A DNA stretch of 64,000 bases from an uncultured Eubacteriales bacterium (lineage in GTDB: Bacteria; Bacillota; Clostridia; Oscillospirales; Butyricicoccaceae): positions 114,132-178,131 of the forward strand of contig CAJTUM010000001.1 of NCBI GenBank assembly GCA_910579575.1, written 5' to 3'. This document shows positions 1-8,003 of the stretch, one piece after another (positions within the stretch are counted from its first letter, which is position 1; the number at the start of each line of letters is the position of its first letter). The notes under the pieces were generated by a model. That model saw only the letters and a program-made list of their open reading frames with translations, did not search any database and was not told the DNA's origin. The position numbers and the translations under genes were made by a program.

Positions 1-11
1 ATATTTTGAAA

Positions 12-40
12 TTGACAAAAGGCTCTGCAGCGCATATAAT
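12..40 (+). promoter_or_regulatory. Sigma-A promoter of the tRNA-Ser gene
   Basis: A perfect -35 hexamer TTGACA (12-17) and a perfect -10 TATAAT (35-40) are 17 bp apart. The tRNA begins 23 bases after the -10, so this is the evident promoter of the tRNA gene. Confidence 0.9.
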
Positions 41-63
41 AGAAATGTATGCAGACCCCAAAT

Positions 64-152
64 GGAGAGATGTCCGAGTGGTTTAAGGAGCTGGTCTTGA
101 AAACCAGTGATCCCGCAAGGGACCAAGGGTTCGAATCCCTTTCTCTCCGCCA
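64..152 (+). tRNA. tRNA-Ser, anticodon UGA
   Basis: The acceptor arm GGAGAGA (64-70) pairs with TCTCTCC (142-148), followed by G and an encoded CCA (150-152). The anticodon arm carries CTTGAAA, giving anticodon UGA for serine UCN codons. A long variable arm (GATCCCGCAAGGGACC) and a TTCGAAT T-loop are visible, as expected of a class II tRNA. The total of 89 nt is normal for tRNA-Ser. Confidence 0.97.
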
Positions 153-182
153 AAAAGACGCCCTGAGAGGCGTCTTTTTTTT
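153..182 (+). terminator. Rho-independent terminator after tRNA-Ser
   Basis: Stem AAAAGACGCC (153-162) pairs with GGCGTCTTTT (169-178) and runs into a T tract to 182. It follows the tRNA CCA end directly. Confidence 0.92.
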
Positions 183-236
183 CATGCAAATTGGTTCCAA
201 ACAAAAGGTGAAGTTTTCGATCAGGAGGCAAAAGAA

Positions 237-584
237 ATGACAGAACAAGAGGCGCTGTGGGCCGGCGTTCGGCAAGAAATCGCCAGAGCCCAGGCCCAGT
301 ATCAGGAGGAGCAGGAAGATTCCTATCTATCCCATGTCAGAGCGGCGGAAGAACAGACGCTGCAGGCTCTATACGAGCGCTTGCAGGCAGGGGAGAGCGG
401 AAAGGAGCTGCTGGCATGGCTGCGGCAGGAGCTGCCCCGGTTGGAGGAATGGATGGAGCAGGAGCTGGAACGTCCTTCCTTTGATTGGTACGACGAACAC
501 TACCATTATAAACGCCTGGAAGGGCGGCGAAACGCTTGTCAAACCATCGAAAAGCTGTTGACCAAGCCGCCTCGCCTCGATTGA
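237..584 (+). CDS. Hypothetical protein, 115 aa, glutamate-rich helical
   Basis: I do not recognise this family. The start is set by an AGGAGG ribosome site 8 bases before ATG at 237. The protein has no signal peptide or membrane segment; it is rich in Glu, Gln, Leu and Arg, which suggests mostly helical structure, and ends in a part with several Tyr, His and Arg residues (DWYDEHYHYKRLEGRR). It follows the tRNA terminator, and no separate promoter is obvious in the 50 bases before it. Probably cytosolic. It is called a gene on the ribosome site and uninterrupted frame alone. Confidence 0.7.
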   Translation: MTEQEALWAGVRQEIARAQAQYQEEQEDSYLSHVRAAEEQTLQALYERLQAGESGKELLAWLRQELPRLEEWMEQELERPSFDWYDEHYHYKRLEGRRNACQTIEKLLTKPPRLD

Positions 585-925
585 CGCCTGCCGCGTTCTG
601 TGACAAACGGCGCCCCAAAGCAGCCGCTTTGCTGAGAAAAATCGGCTCAGACCGAGCCGCCGACCAAAGAGCTGTGGAAGGAGGAGGAATCAGGATTTTT
701 CCGAATTGGATAAAAAAATTTGATTCAACAACTTGTATTTTTATATTACGGTGGAAGGACGCTGTAACAAAAACGCTCCGCTTGCCGGGCTGTGAAAAAT
801 TTGATACAATAAAACCCGACCTGCAAAGGCCGTTTGGTGCAGTACAGATAGGAATTTATCGTATAAAAATAACGAAACGTTAAAAATATCGCTGTTTAGT
901 CAGCGAAACGAAAGGCGGCGGAAGG
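585..925 (+). other. Intergenic region with weak promoter candidate for dsdA
   Basis: No gene is supported here: frames are open, but none has a ribosome site. The stretch is AT-richer than its neighbours from 700 on. A weak promoter candidate, TTGGTG (834-839) and TATCGT (857-862) 17 bp apart, could serve dsdA. A short hairpin CGCTG/CAGCG lies just before the ribosome site of dsdA. Confidence 0.4.
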
Positions 926-2272
926 ATGGAACACATGATTTGCGGCAAGACTTTAGCGCAATGGCGGCAAAACCCCACAATAGCAGATTTGGCGGATTGC
1001 CAAGAGACGTTTTGGCGCAACCCAGAGCAGAAGGGGGCGGCGGAAGGCCTGGCTCAAAGCGGCCTGTCCATGGCGGACGTGGAGGACGCGGCGGCTCGGC
1101 TGGGGCGCTTTGCCCCTTATATCGCCCAGGCCTTTCCTGAGACGGCGGCGGCCGGCGGGATCATCGAATCGCCCTTGCGCAAAATTCCCCAAATGCAGCA
1201 AGCGCTGGCCCGGCAATGGGACCTGGATTTTCCAGGGGAATTGCTGCTCAAATGCGACAGTCATCTGCCCATCTCCGGCTCCATCAAGGCCCGAGGCGGC
1301 ATTTATGAAGTGCTAAAACACGCCGAGGATATCGCCATCAGCCAAGGAATTTTATCGCTGAACGAGGATTATTCTAAACTAAATAGCAATAAAATGCGCG
1401 ATTTTTACTCGCAGTATTCAATTTCTGTGGGGTCCACAGGCAATTTAGGGCTGTCCATCGGCATCGTCAGCGCCAAGCTGGGCTTTCGGGTGACGGTGCA
1501 TATGTCTGCCGACGCGCGGCAATGGAAAAAGGACCTGCTGCGGAGCAAGGGCGTGCAGGTGATTGAATATCCCGAGGACTACAGCAAGGCGGTGGCCGAA
1601 GGGAGACGGCAGGCGGAACAGGACCCGAAATGCTATTTTGTGGATGATGAAAACTCCCAGACGCTGTTTTTGGGCTATGCTGTTGCAGCTTTACGGCTCA
1701 AGGAGCAGCTGGAAAAGATGGGCTGCGCTCCAGGGCCAGATCGGCCTCTTTTCGCCTTTTTGCCCTGCGGCGTGGGCGGCGGCCCTGGCGGCGTGGCCTT
1801 TGGTCTGAAGCTCCTGTATGGCGAAGACGTCCACTGCTTTTTCGCCGAGCCCACGCACGCCCCTTGCATGACCTTGGGGTTGGCTTCGGGCCTGCACGAC
1901 CGGGTCTGCGTCCAGGATTTTGGCATCGACAACCGCACCGCGGCAGACGGCTTGGCGGTGGGCCGGGCCTCCCGCTTTGTGGGCCGGCTGATTCAGCCCC
2001 TGCTCAGCGGCAGTTATACCGTTCAAGACCAGACGCTTTACCGCTATTTGGCCCTGTTGGCCGATCAGGAGGCTCTTTGGCTGGAGCCCTCCGCCCTGGC
2101 AGGCTTTGACGGGCCCGGCCGGTTGCTGGCCACAGAGCAGGGCCGGCAGTATCTGAAAGACCATAGCCTGACAAAGCGGTTGGAGCAAGCCCTCTGGCTG
2201 CCCTGGGCCACTGGCGGCAGCATGGTCCCCCGGAGCATTATGGAGGAATATTATAAATTGAGCCAAGCCTGA
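926..2272 (+). CDS. dsdA: D-serine ammonia-lyase (D-serine dehydratase)
   Basis: This PLP enzyme of fold type II converts D-serine to pyruvate and ammonia in the cytosol. The PLP lysine sits in the family motif SGSIKARGG near residue 118, followed by QYSISVGSTGNLGLSIG (substrate and cofactor loop near residue 170) and the phosphate-binding glycine loop CGVGGGPGG near residue 285. At 448 aa it has the usual DsdA length. ATG at 926 is used; an in-frame ATG at 935 has GGAAGG 9 bases upstream and is equally likely. It stands alone, with no DsdC or DsdX neighbour. A second D-serine/D-threonine type enzyme lies at 55454. Confidence 0.95.
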   Translation: MEHMICGKTLAQWRQNPTIADLADCQETFWRNPEQKGAAEGLAQSGLSMADVEDAAARLGRFAPYIAQAFPETAAAGGIIESPLRKIPQMQQALARQWDLDFPGELLLKCDSHLPISGSIKARGGIYEVLKHAEDIAISQGILSLNEDYSKLNSNKMRDFYSQYSISVGSTGNLGLSIGIVSAKLGFRVTVHMSADARQWKKDLLRSKGVQVIEYPEDYSKAVAEGRRQAEQDPKCYFVDDENSQTLFLGYAVAALRLKEQLEKMGCAPGPDRPLFAFLPCGVGGGPGGVAFGLKLLYGEDVHCFFAEPTHAPCMTLGLASGLHDRVCVQDFGIDNRTAADGLAVGRASRFVGRLIQPLLSGSYTVQDQTLYRYLALLADQEALWLEPSALAGFDGPGRLLATEQGRQYLKDHSLTKRLEQALWLPWATGGSMVPRSIMEEYYKLSQA

Positions 2273-2377
2273 CGGCGGAGCGGCCTTGTTATAAGGACGA
2301 GACCCCGGCTATCGCCGGCGGGGGATTCCTCCCAGGGTCAAGGCGAAACCCTCGGGTTTTAAGGGCCTCTATCAAAC

Positions 2378-2413
2378 AAGCGCCTTTTGCCAAGTTGCCG
2401 GCAAAAGGCGCTT
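2378..2413. other. Perfect 14-bp hairpin downstream of dsdA
   Basis: AAGCGCCTTTTGCC (2378-2391) and its exact complement (2400-2413) enclose an 8-base loop. No T run follows closely on either strand, so it may be a weak terminator for dsdA or an RNA structure. Confidence 0.6.
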
Positions 2414-2447
2414 ATTGCAAAATTTTTTAAATTTTGTCGTATAGGTC

Positions 2448-2529
2448 TTGCAATCTCTCGAAAAATCAGGTAGAATAAGAACGGAAACATAAATGCGGCA
2501 GGCCGCAGAGTGATCCAGACTCTGCGGCC
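2448..2529 (+). promoter_or_regulatory. Promoter followed by an 11-bp hairpin; possible small RNA start
   Basis: TTGCAA (2448-2453) and TAGAAT (2471-2476) are 17 bp apart. About 25 bases downstream, GGCCGCAGAGT (2501-2511) pairs perfectly with 2519-2529. No ribosome site and ORF follow within 200 bases, so the transcript may be non-coding or a long leader. Confidence 0.4.
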
Positions 2530-2768
2530 CTATACGAGTGAAGTCGGCACTCAGCACAGTAGTCTTAGACTACGCCACGAAAGCTATTATACCTGATTTC
2601 AAGACCTTTTTCAAGGTCAGGTTGCGTAAATTTTTTACCCAATTTGGGGCGCGATTTTGTTGGAGTCAGGCGCGCGGCAGCTGTCAGACGCGCGGCGGAT
2701 GTGGAAGCATTTGATTGAATAAATCGGAGCGGTGTTGAGTTATCTTGAGCGGCTCACCCGCTTTATGT

Positions 2769-2927
2769 TTCCAACAGATCCAGTAGGGACCCCAAGCCCT
2801 CTGATCTTTTACTTGAGTGTGCGGCAGGGGCTCGTCCATCTCCTGTTCCCCTTCGGGGGGAGCGGGCGGGAAGGGTTGGTAACTTGACTTTCCGCCCGTC
2901 CGCCGCTTTCCTTTGGATCTGTTGGAA
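2769..2927. ncRNA. Candidate structured RNA closed by a 14-bp inverted repeat
   Basis: TTCCAACAGATCCA (2769-2782) is exactly complementary to 2914-2927, enclosing 131 bases that hold further hairpins, among them one capped by a UUCG loop near 2847. No convincing ORF is present. Size and closed-rod shape recall 6S-like RNAs, but conserved motifs of 6S, SRP, RNase P and tmRNA were looked for on both strands and not found. The strand is uncertain: an intrinsic terminator for the plus strand lies at 3060-3087 and one for the minus strand at 2929-2966. Confidence 0.4.
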
Positions 2928-2928
2928 C

Positions 2929-2966
2929 AAAAAAACCGATGAAACCGGCGTCGCCGGGTTTCGTCG
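2929..2966 (-). terminator. Intrinsic terminator reading on the minus strand
   Basis: On the minus strand a stem of about 13 bp (2953-2966 with 2937-2949) with a 3-base loop is followed by seven U. There is no obvious minus-strand gene upstream of it, so its client is unknown. Confidence 0.6.
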
Positions 2967-3059
2967 TCGTGCGGCCCGCCTCATGCGCTTTCCGGCGCGG
3001 GGGCGGGCTTCGTGATGTTTCGGGGCAGGCATACCCCCGGCCGGCGCCGCATATGGTAG

Positions 3060-3087
3060 GGCTGGAGCCGCCTCCAGCCGGGTTTTT
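3060..3087 (+). terminator. Intrinsic terminator, plus strand, before the amidohydrolase pair
   Basis: GGCTGGAG (3060-3067) pairs with CTCCAGCC (3072-3079), loop CCGC, then GGG and five T. It would end a plus-strand transcript from the non-coding stretch 2.4-3.0 kb. Confidence 0.7.
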
Positions 3088-3145
3088 CATCAAATTGCAT
3101 AAAAATCGGGCCGGGAATTTGGCGGAGTTCACCAAAGCCTTTCGT

Positions 3146-3179
3146 TTGACAATTCTCGGCGAAAAGGGTAAGATATAAT
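3146..3179 (+). promoter_or_regulatory. Promoter of the amidohydrolase pair
   Basis: A consensus -35 TTGACA (3146-3151) lies 17 bp from TAAGAT (3169-3174). A better -10, TATAAT (3174-3179), overlaps it but would need a 22-bp spacer. The leader to the first ATG is about 105 bases and GC-rich. Confidence 0.7.
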
Positions 3180-3286
3180 CAGCGCGTTGGACAGCCTGCG
3201 GGCTGCCGAAGAGGCGGAGCCCCGCGCCAAAAGGCGCCGCTCCGCCGCCGCACAGCGGAAAGCAAAAAACGAGGAGGGTATTTCCC

Positions 3287-4459
3287 ATGATTCTGATTAA
3301 GAACGGCACTGTGAAGACCATGGCCGGCCCGGATATTGAAAACGGCCAGGTGCTGCTGGACGGCTGCAAGATTGTGGCCGTGGGCAAGGAAGTGGAGGCT
3401 CCGGCCGACGCTCAGGTCATCGACGCTGCCGGCTGCCTGGTGGCCCCCGGCTTTGTGGAAGGCCATTGCCACATCGGCCTGGACGAAGAGGCCATCGGCT
3501 TTGAAGGCGACGATTACAACGAGATGACCGACCCCGTCACCCCTCATATGCGGGGCATCGACGGCTTGAACCCCATGGACGAAGCCTTTTTTGACGCGTA
3601 CAGCCATGGCGTCACCACCGCGGTGACCGGCCCTGGCAGCGCCAACGTGGTGGGCGGCACGTTCCTGGCCGTCAAGCTGTGCGGCAAGCGGGTGGACAAC
3701 ATGATTGTCAAAAACCCCGTGGCCATGAAGATCGCCTTTGGCGAAAACCCCAAGCGCTGCTACGGCAGTATGCAGAAAAAAATGCCCATGACCCGCATGG
3801 GCACAGCCGCGCTGCTGCGGGAGCTGCTGGTCAAGGCCGAAAACTACCGGGAAGAGATGGACGCCTACGAGCAAGACCCCAAAAACAACAAAAAGCCCAC
3901 TTACGACAGCAAGCTCCATGCCATGCTGCCCGTCATGCGCAAGGAGATTCCCTTGAAATCCCACGCGCACCGGGCGGACGATATCTTCACCTCCCTGCGC
4001 ATCGCCAAGGAGTTTGACCTGGATATCACCCTGGACCATTGCACCGAAGGTCATCTGATTGCCGACGAGCTGGCCAAAGAGGGCAAGGGCTGCCTGGTGG
4101 GCCCCACCTTTGGCGCCAAGAGCAAGTTTGAGCTGAAAAACAAATGCTGGGAAACCCCCAAGGCCATGGTGGAAAGCGGCCTGAAAACCGCCATCATCAC
4201 CGACGCCCCGGTAATTCCCCTGAAATACCTGCCCCTGTGCGCCGGCCTGGCGATCAACGCCGGTCTGGACGAGCAGGAGGCCTGGAAGGCCGTCACCATC
4301 AACCCCGCTCAGATCACCGGCATCGCCGACCGGGTGGGCAGCCTGGAAGCCGGCAAGGACGCCGACGTGGTGATTTATCAGGGCAACCCCCTGACCGACC
4401 TGCAATATACCACCAAGTATACCATCATCAGCGGCGAAATCGTCTATCAGGATAAATAA
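3287..4459 (+). CDS. Amidohydrolase-family metalloenzyme, first of a tandem pair
   Basis: A 390-aa cytosolic TIM-barrel hydrolase. Family metal ligands are visible: HCH in EGHCHIG near residue 61, the histidines of HAHRADD near 228 and of DHCTEGH near 251, and the aspartate in ITDAPVIP near 305. The C terminus has the typical GSLEAGKDADVVIY strand that rebuilds the N-terminal beta-sandwich. Start ATG has GAGGAGG 9 bases upstream. Substrate is unknown; such proteins are often annotated as imidazolonepropionase-like or dipeptidase-like. It is followed, after a hairpin, by a paralogue of exactly the same length. Confidence 0.88.
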   Translation: MILIKNGTVKTMAGPDIENGQVLLDGCKIVAVGKEVEAPADAQVIDAAGCLVAPGFVEGHCHIGLDEEAIGFEGDDYNEMTDPVTPHMRGIDGLNPMDEAFFDAYSHGVTTAVTGPGSANVVGGTFLAVKLCGKRVDNMIVKNPVAMKIAFGENPKRCYGSMQKKMPMTRMGTAALLRELLVKAENYREEMDAYEQDPKNNKKPTYDSKLHAMLPVMRKEIPLKSHAHRADDIFTSLRIAKEFDLDITLDHCTEGHLIADELAKEGKGCLVGPTFGAKSKFELKNKCWETPKAMVESGLKTAIITDAPVIPLKYLPLCAGLAINAGLDEQEAWKAVTINPAQITGIADRVGSLEAGKDADVVIYQGNPLTDLQYTTKYTIISGEIVYQDK

Positions 4460-4488
4460 CCCCTTCCAAAGCCCGAAAACCATGTTCC

Positions 4489-4524
4489 GGGGCCGGGGCG
4501 CCTCCAGCGCTGCCGGCCCCTTTT
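4489..4524 (+). terminator. Hairpin with T run between the tandem amidohydrolases
   Basis: GGGGCCGG (4489-4496) pairs with CCGGCCCC (4513-4520), followed by TTTT. It may partly terminate transcription between the two paralogues and so lower expression of the second. Confidence 0.6.
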
Positions 4525-4559
4525 CCATTTTTCCAAAACGAATAGGAGGAACGATTCCC

Positions 4560-5732
4560 ATGATTCTGATTAAAAATGGCACTGTGAAAACCATGGCCGG
4601 CCCGGATATTGAAAACGGCCAAGTGCTGCTGGACGGCGGCAAGATTGTGGCTGTGGGCCAACAGGTGGACGCCCCTGCCGACGCTCAAGTTATCGACGCC
4701 GCCGGCTGCTTAGTGACCCCCGGCCTGGTGGACGGCCATTGCCACATCGGCCTGGAGGAAGCCGCCATCCGCTTTGAAGGCACAGACGGCAATGAATGCA
4801 CCAACCCCGTGACGCCGCATGTCCGGGCCATTGACGCCATCCAGCCTATGGACGAAACCCTGGCCCAGGCGGCGGCCGCCGGCGTCACCACTGCGGTGAC
4901 CGGCCCCGGCAGCGGCAACGTGGTGGGCGGAACCTTTGTGGCAATCAAGATGCACGGCAAGCGGGTAGACGACATGATCCTCAAATATCCTGTGGCTATG
5001 AAATGCGCCTTTGGCGAAAACCCCAAGCGGGTTTACGGCGGCCAGAAAAAAATGCCGATTACCCGCATGGGCACGGCGGCGCTGCTGCGGGACCTGCTGG
5101 CCCGGACAGTGGAATACGACGAGGCCAAAAAAGCCTATGCCGCCGACCCGAAAAACGCCAAAAAGCCCCCTGTGGATGTGAAGCTGGAGGCTATGCTGCC
5201 TGTGGTTCACAAGGAAATTCCTCTGAAGGCCCACGCCCACCGGGCGGACGATATCTTCACCGCGCTGCGCATCGCCAAGGAATTTGACGTGGATATCACC
5301 CTGGACCACTGCACCGAGGGCCACCTGATTGTGGACGAGTTGGTCAAGGAGGGCAAGGGCGTGTTGGTGGGCCCCACCATGGGCGACAAGAGCAAGTTTG
5401 AGCTGAAAAACAAGAGTTTCGAGACCCCCAAGGCCCTGAACGAAGCCGGGCTGACCATGTGCATCATCACCGACGCCCCGGTCATTCCGCTGGAGTATCT
5501 GTCTTTGTGCGCCGGCTTGGCCGTCAACGCCGGTTTGGACGAGCAGGAGGCTTGGAAGGCGATCACCATCAACCCCGCCAAAATCACCGGCATTGCCGAC
5601 CGGGTGGGCAGCCTGGAAGTAGGCAAGGACGCCGACGTGGCCATCTTCCGCGGCAACCCCATCACTGATCTGCAATACAAGACCGAATACACCATCATCA
5701 ACGGCGAAATCGTAGTCGGCCAGCAGCGCTGA
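4560..5732 (+). CDS. Amidohydrolase-family metalloenzyme, second of a tandem pair
   Basis: Again 390 aa, with the same metal-ligand motifs as its upstream partner (DGHCHIG, HAHRADD, DHCTEGH, ITDAPVIP). The first 60 bases of the two genes are almost identical, while the middle differs more (for example residues 66-100 and 150-205), so the pair has diverged after duplication or been partly homogenised. ATG at 4560 is chosen because AGGAGG lies 9 bases upstream and the protein then aligns end to end with its partner; an in-frame ATG at 4482 would add an unsupported extension. Substrate unknown; likely related but not identical to that of the partner. Confidence 0.88.
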   Translation: MILIKNGTVKTMAGPDIENGQVLLDGGKIVAVGQQVDAPADAQVIDAAGCLVTPGLVDGHCHIGLEEAAIRFEGTDGNECTNPVTPHVRAIDAIQPMDETLAQAAAAGVTTAVTGPGSGNVVGGTFVAIKMHGKRVDDMILKYPVAMKCAFGENPKRVYGGQKKMPITRMGTAALLRDLLARTVEYDEAKKAYAADPKNAKKPPVDVKLEAMLPVVHKEIPLKAHAHRADDIFTALRIAKEFDVDITLDHCTEGHLIVDELVKEGKGVLVGPTMGDKSKFELKNKSFETPKALNEAGLTMCIITDAPVIPLEYLSLCAGLAVNAGLDEQEAWKAITINPAKITGIADRVGSLEVGKDADVAIFRGNPITDLQYKTEYTIINGEIVVGQQR

Positions 5733-5784
5733 CCGGCAAGCGCCGGCAGGCAAACCCGTTTCAGCTTGGTTGAGTTATCAACAT

Positions 5785-5827
5785 AAAAGCCCGATGCCGT
5801 GGCCTGTGAGCAGCTTCGGCATCGGGC
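5785..5827 (-). terminator. Convergent terminator between amidohydrolase and zinc-ribbon gene
   Basis: GCCCGATGCCG (5789-5799) is complementary to 5817-5827. On the minus strand it is followed by TTTT, so it serves the zinc-ribbon gene best, but it can work for both converging units. Confidence 0.7.
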
Positions 5828-5888
5828 GCTTTGGCAAATAAATCAACCGCAGTTATACGGGCAACGGCGGTCGCGCCGCCGCGACCGA

Positions 5889-6422
5889 CTATGGGTTGGG
5901 TCCGTCGGACTCTTCCGGCGCCGATTGGGGCGCTTCCGAAGGGACGCTGGAGGGGGGATTGACTGGGGCGCCGCAGTGAGAGCAGAAGGGCCCTTGGGCA
6001 AGCTCGCCGCAGTTGGGGCAAATGGTTTCCTCTCGCTCCACAATTTCGGGCGCAGGCATCATAGCGCCGCAGATCGGGCAAAATTGAGAGCCTTGTTCAA
6101 TCTGAGCGCCGCAGGCGGGGCAGGCAAACAGAGCGGAGACAGGGGTTTCGACAGTCCTTGCGGCTTCGGCTTCCTCGCGGATTTCCCGGATTTTGCGCAG
6201 GGACGTATCGACTATATCAATATATTCGCCGGCCTCCTCTGGGTTTTCGCCCTTGGTGGCGTAATACCACTGCCCTAAGGAACGGTATGCCTTTTCAATC
6301 TCCCGTTCCTCGGCAGAGATTGCCAAAGCCGTTTTGGCGCTGTCCATCAGGCCCTTGGAAACCTGCATGGTGGTTTGGGTCACTTCGGTCAGCTTTTTGC
6401 CCAAATTATCAAGTATTGCCAT
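5889..6422 (-). CDS. Double zinc-ribbon protein, 177 aa
   Basis: Residues 1-85 form a helical, charged region (MAILDNLGKKLTEVTQ...) and are followed by two zinc ribbons: CPACG...CPICG near 100-118 and CPNCG...CSHCG near 135-152, then a Pro/Ser tail. No membrane segment. The architecture is that of Clostridial zinc-ribbon domain proteins whose role is not known. ATG at 6422 has AGGAGG 7 bases upstream. Its promoter (6654-6682) overlaps a palindromic repeat that looks like an operator, so it is probably regulated. Confidence 0.8.
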   Translation of the reverse strand: MAILDNLGKKLTEVTQTTMQVSKGLMDSAKTALAISAEEREIEKAYRSLGQWYYATKGENPEEAGEYIDIVDTSLRKIREIREEAEAARTVETPVSALFACPACGAQIEQGSQFCPICGAMMPAPEIVEREETICPNCGELAQGPFCSHCGAPVNPPSSVPSEAPQSAPEESDGPNP

Positions 6423-6641
6423 AAAAAACCTCCTGGATGATTTGTATGCAGGCAGTGTCAACGGCTTTTCGAAAGAACAAAAGCCGTGAAACCGCTTTTC
6501 AATGACGGAACTTGCCGGGACTGCTGAAAATAGACCGTCTGCGGGCTGAATTGGAAACGCAAACGGCAGTCCGGAGGTCCGCCGTTTGCAATGGAGTTGT
6601 CGCTCTGTTCCACTACGTTGACGATATTGTCATGTTTTCAT

Positions 6642-6694
6642 GTTGCCAACTCTATTATATACGTATTTTGACTCGGTTGCAACGTTGTTGCAAC
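6642..6694. promoter_or_regulatory. Candidate operator: repeated palindrome GTTGCAAC
   Basis: GTTGCAAC occurs at 6676-6683 and 6687-6694, 11 bp apart centre to centre, and a variant GTTGCCAAC at 6642-6650 lies just past the -10. The two perfect copies cover the -35 of the minus-strand promoter, where a dimeric repressor could block RNA polymerase. The regulator is unknown. Confidence 0.5.
6654..6682 (-). promoter_or_regulatory. Minus-strand promoter of the zinc-ribbon gene
   Basis: On the minus strand TTGCAA (6677-6682) and TATAAT (6654-6659) are 17 bp apart. The -35 lies inside the palindrome GTTGCAAC. Confidence 0.8.
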
Positions 6695-6722
6695 GATATT
6701 TCAAAACTTCGGCCTTGGCCCA

Positions 6723-6751
6723 TTGCGACACAGGCAAAAATATGATATAGT
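6723..6751 (+). promoter_or_regulatory. Plus-strand promoter of the metallopeptidase operon
   Basis: TTGCGA (6723-6728) and TATAGT (6746-6751) are 17 bp apart, with a TG two bases before the -10 (extended -10). Confidence 0.65.
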
Positions 6752-6827
6752 CAACCCGCCTGAAAAACAAAAAAATAGGGCTTCCAACGCACTGAGGTCG
6801 AATAGCCGGGAAGAAAGGAGTTGGGCC

Positions 6828-7544
6828 ATGGGGAGAAGCAAAAAAGAAGCCAAGCTCTGTCAGGTTCCAGGTCCAGAGGGGCTTATTTTCTATGAATTGA
6901 CCCGTAAAGCGGTGAAAAACCTGAATCTGCGGGTGCGGGAAGATGGGTCTGTGGCCGTCAGCGCGCCGCCCCGCGCGTCGCTGACACAAATCCAGCGGTT
7001 TGTGTCTAAGCGGGGAGCGTGGATTCTCCAGGCCCAGCGACGGACGAAAGCGCGGCGAGAGATTGCCAAAGACCGAGCCGCGCTGCTGGGCCGAGGCGTC
7101 CCATTTGAACTGGACGCCGACGGCGTCCCCGGCATAAAAGTTCGCCATGGGGCGCTGCTGCTCTGCTTGGCGTCGGGGCAAGAGCCGCAAGAAGCCCTGG
7201 AGGAATTTCGGCGGCAAAAAGCGCCGCCCATTATGGAGCGAGCTATGGAGCTGGCTCGAAGTCGGTTTGAGCAAACGGGCGTCGCTTTGCCGCCGGTCTG
7301 CCGGCTGACGCTGCGCTCCATGAAAAGCCGCTGGGGCAGCTGCGCGCCGGCCAAAGGCCGAATCACGCTGAATCTGCGCTTGATGAAAAAGCCCTTTCCC
7401 TGCATGGAATATGTGGCCGCCCACGAGCTATGCCATCTGCTGGTCGCGGGCCATGGGCCGGATTTCTACCGGCTGCTGGATCGGGCCCTGCCCGATTGGC
7501 GGCGCCGGAAACAGCTGCTCAACCAGCCCGACCTGGGCCTTTGA
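6828..7544 (+). CDS. YgjP-like M48 metallopeptidase domain protein (DUF45)
   Basis: 238 aa. The C-terminal half holds the zinc site: HELCHLLVAGHGPDF near residue 195, an HExxH motif with a later His, preceded by SRWGSCAPAKGRITLNLRLM, which is characteristic of the YgjP/WLM group. Probably a cytosolic zinc hydrolase of undefined substrate. ATG at 6828 has AAAGGAG 9 bases upstream; an in-frame upstream start would run through the promoter. The gene leads a tight group with the VOC protein and nudC. Confidence 0.85.
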   Translation: MGRSKKEAKLCQVPGPEGLIFYELTRKAVKNLNLRVREDGSVAVSAPPRASLTQIQRFVSKRGAWILQAQRRTKARREIAKDRAALLGRGVPFELDADGVPGIKVRHGALLLCLASGQEPQEALEEFRRQKAPPIMERAMELARSRFEQTGVALPPVCRLTLRSMKSRWGSCAPAKGRITLNLRLMKKPFPCMEYVAAHELCHLLVAGHGPDFYRLLDRALPDWRRRKQLLNQPDLGL

Positions 7545-7588
7545 GGGAAAATGGGGCAAAAGAGGATTTCACGAGGAGGTTTGTCGAA

Positions 7589-8002
7589 ATGACAGAGAAA
7601 AGGGAATTAGAAATTGCAGGAGTGCATCATATTTCCATTAAGGCTCGCAGCTTGGAGCAGATGGAGAAAACAGTTGATTTTTATCACAATATCTTGAATA
7701 TGGAAATTATCAGAAAATGGGGTCAGGGAGATTCCTCGGCTTGTATGGTGGACGCCGGCGGTTGTCTGCTGGAAATTATGGCTAGCGGCCAGGAGGAGGA
7801 CGACGGAGTCGTCAACCATTTCGCCCTGGCGACCAGCCAGGTAGATCAGTGGATTGAAAAGATCCGGAACCAAGGGTATGCCGTTACAATGGAACCCCAG
7901 GATAAGCTCCTGCCCGCTCAGCCTCCTTTTCCGGTGCGCATAGCCTTTTTTCGGGGCCCCGCAGGGGAGCTGGTGGAACTGATGGAAGAGAGGAAGGAAT
8001 AA
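7589..8002 (+). CDS. VOC (glyoxalase/bleomycin resistance) family protein
   Basis: 137 aa with two beta-alpha-beta-beta-beta units: the first from GVHHISIKARS with a metal-type His and ending in GCLLEIM, the second from VVNHFALATSQ and ending in GELVELME. These His and Glu positions match VOC metal ligands. Substrate cannot be told. ATG at 7589 has GAGGAGG 10 bases upstream. It is 44 bases after the metallopeptidase gene and one base before nudC, so the three are probably co-transcribed. Confidence 0.85.
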   Translation: MTEKRELEIAGVHHISIKARSLEQMEKTVDFYHNILNMEIIRKWGQGDSSACMVDAGGCLLEIMASGQEEDDGVVNHFALATSQVDQWIEKIRNQGYAVTMEPQDKLLPAQPPFPVRIAFFRGPAGELVELMEERKE

Positions 8003-8003
8003 T

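Noticed and set aside
536..883. 115-codon plus-strand frame before dsdA
   Set aside because: Starts inside the preceding gene without a site and crosses an AT-rich promoter-like region.
2769..2927. Assignment of the structured stretch as 6S, SRP RNA, RNase P RNA or tmRNA
   Set aside because: GGAAAGUC occurs on the minus strand but without the rest of the RNase P core; no SRP GGAA-loop motif, no tmRNA tRNA-like ends, and 6S cannot be shown without a covariance search.
3179..4642. Long minus-strand open frame (487 codons) opposite the first amidohydrolase
   Set aside because: Antisense frame opened by GC-rich codon use; no ribosome site, and the plus-strand gene has clear family motifs.
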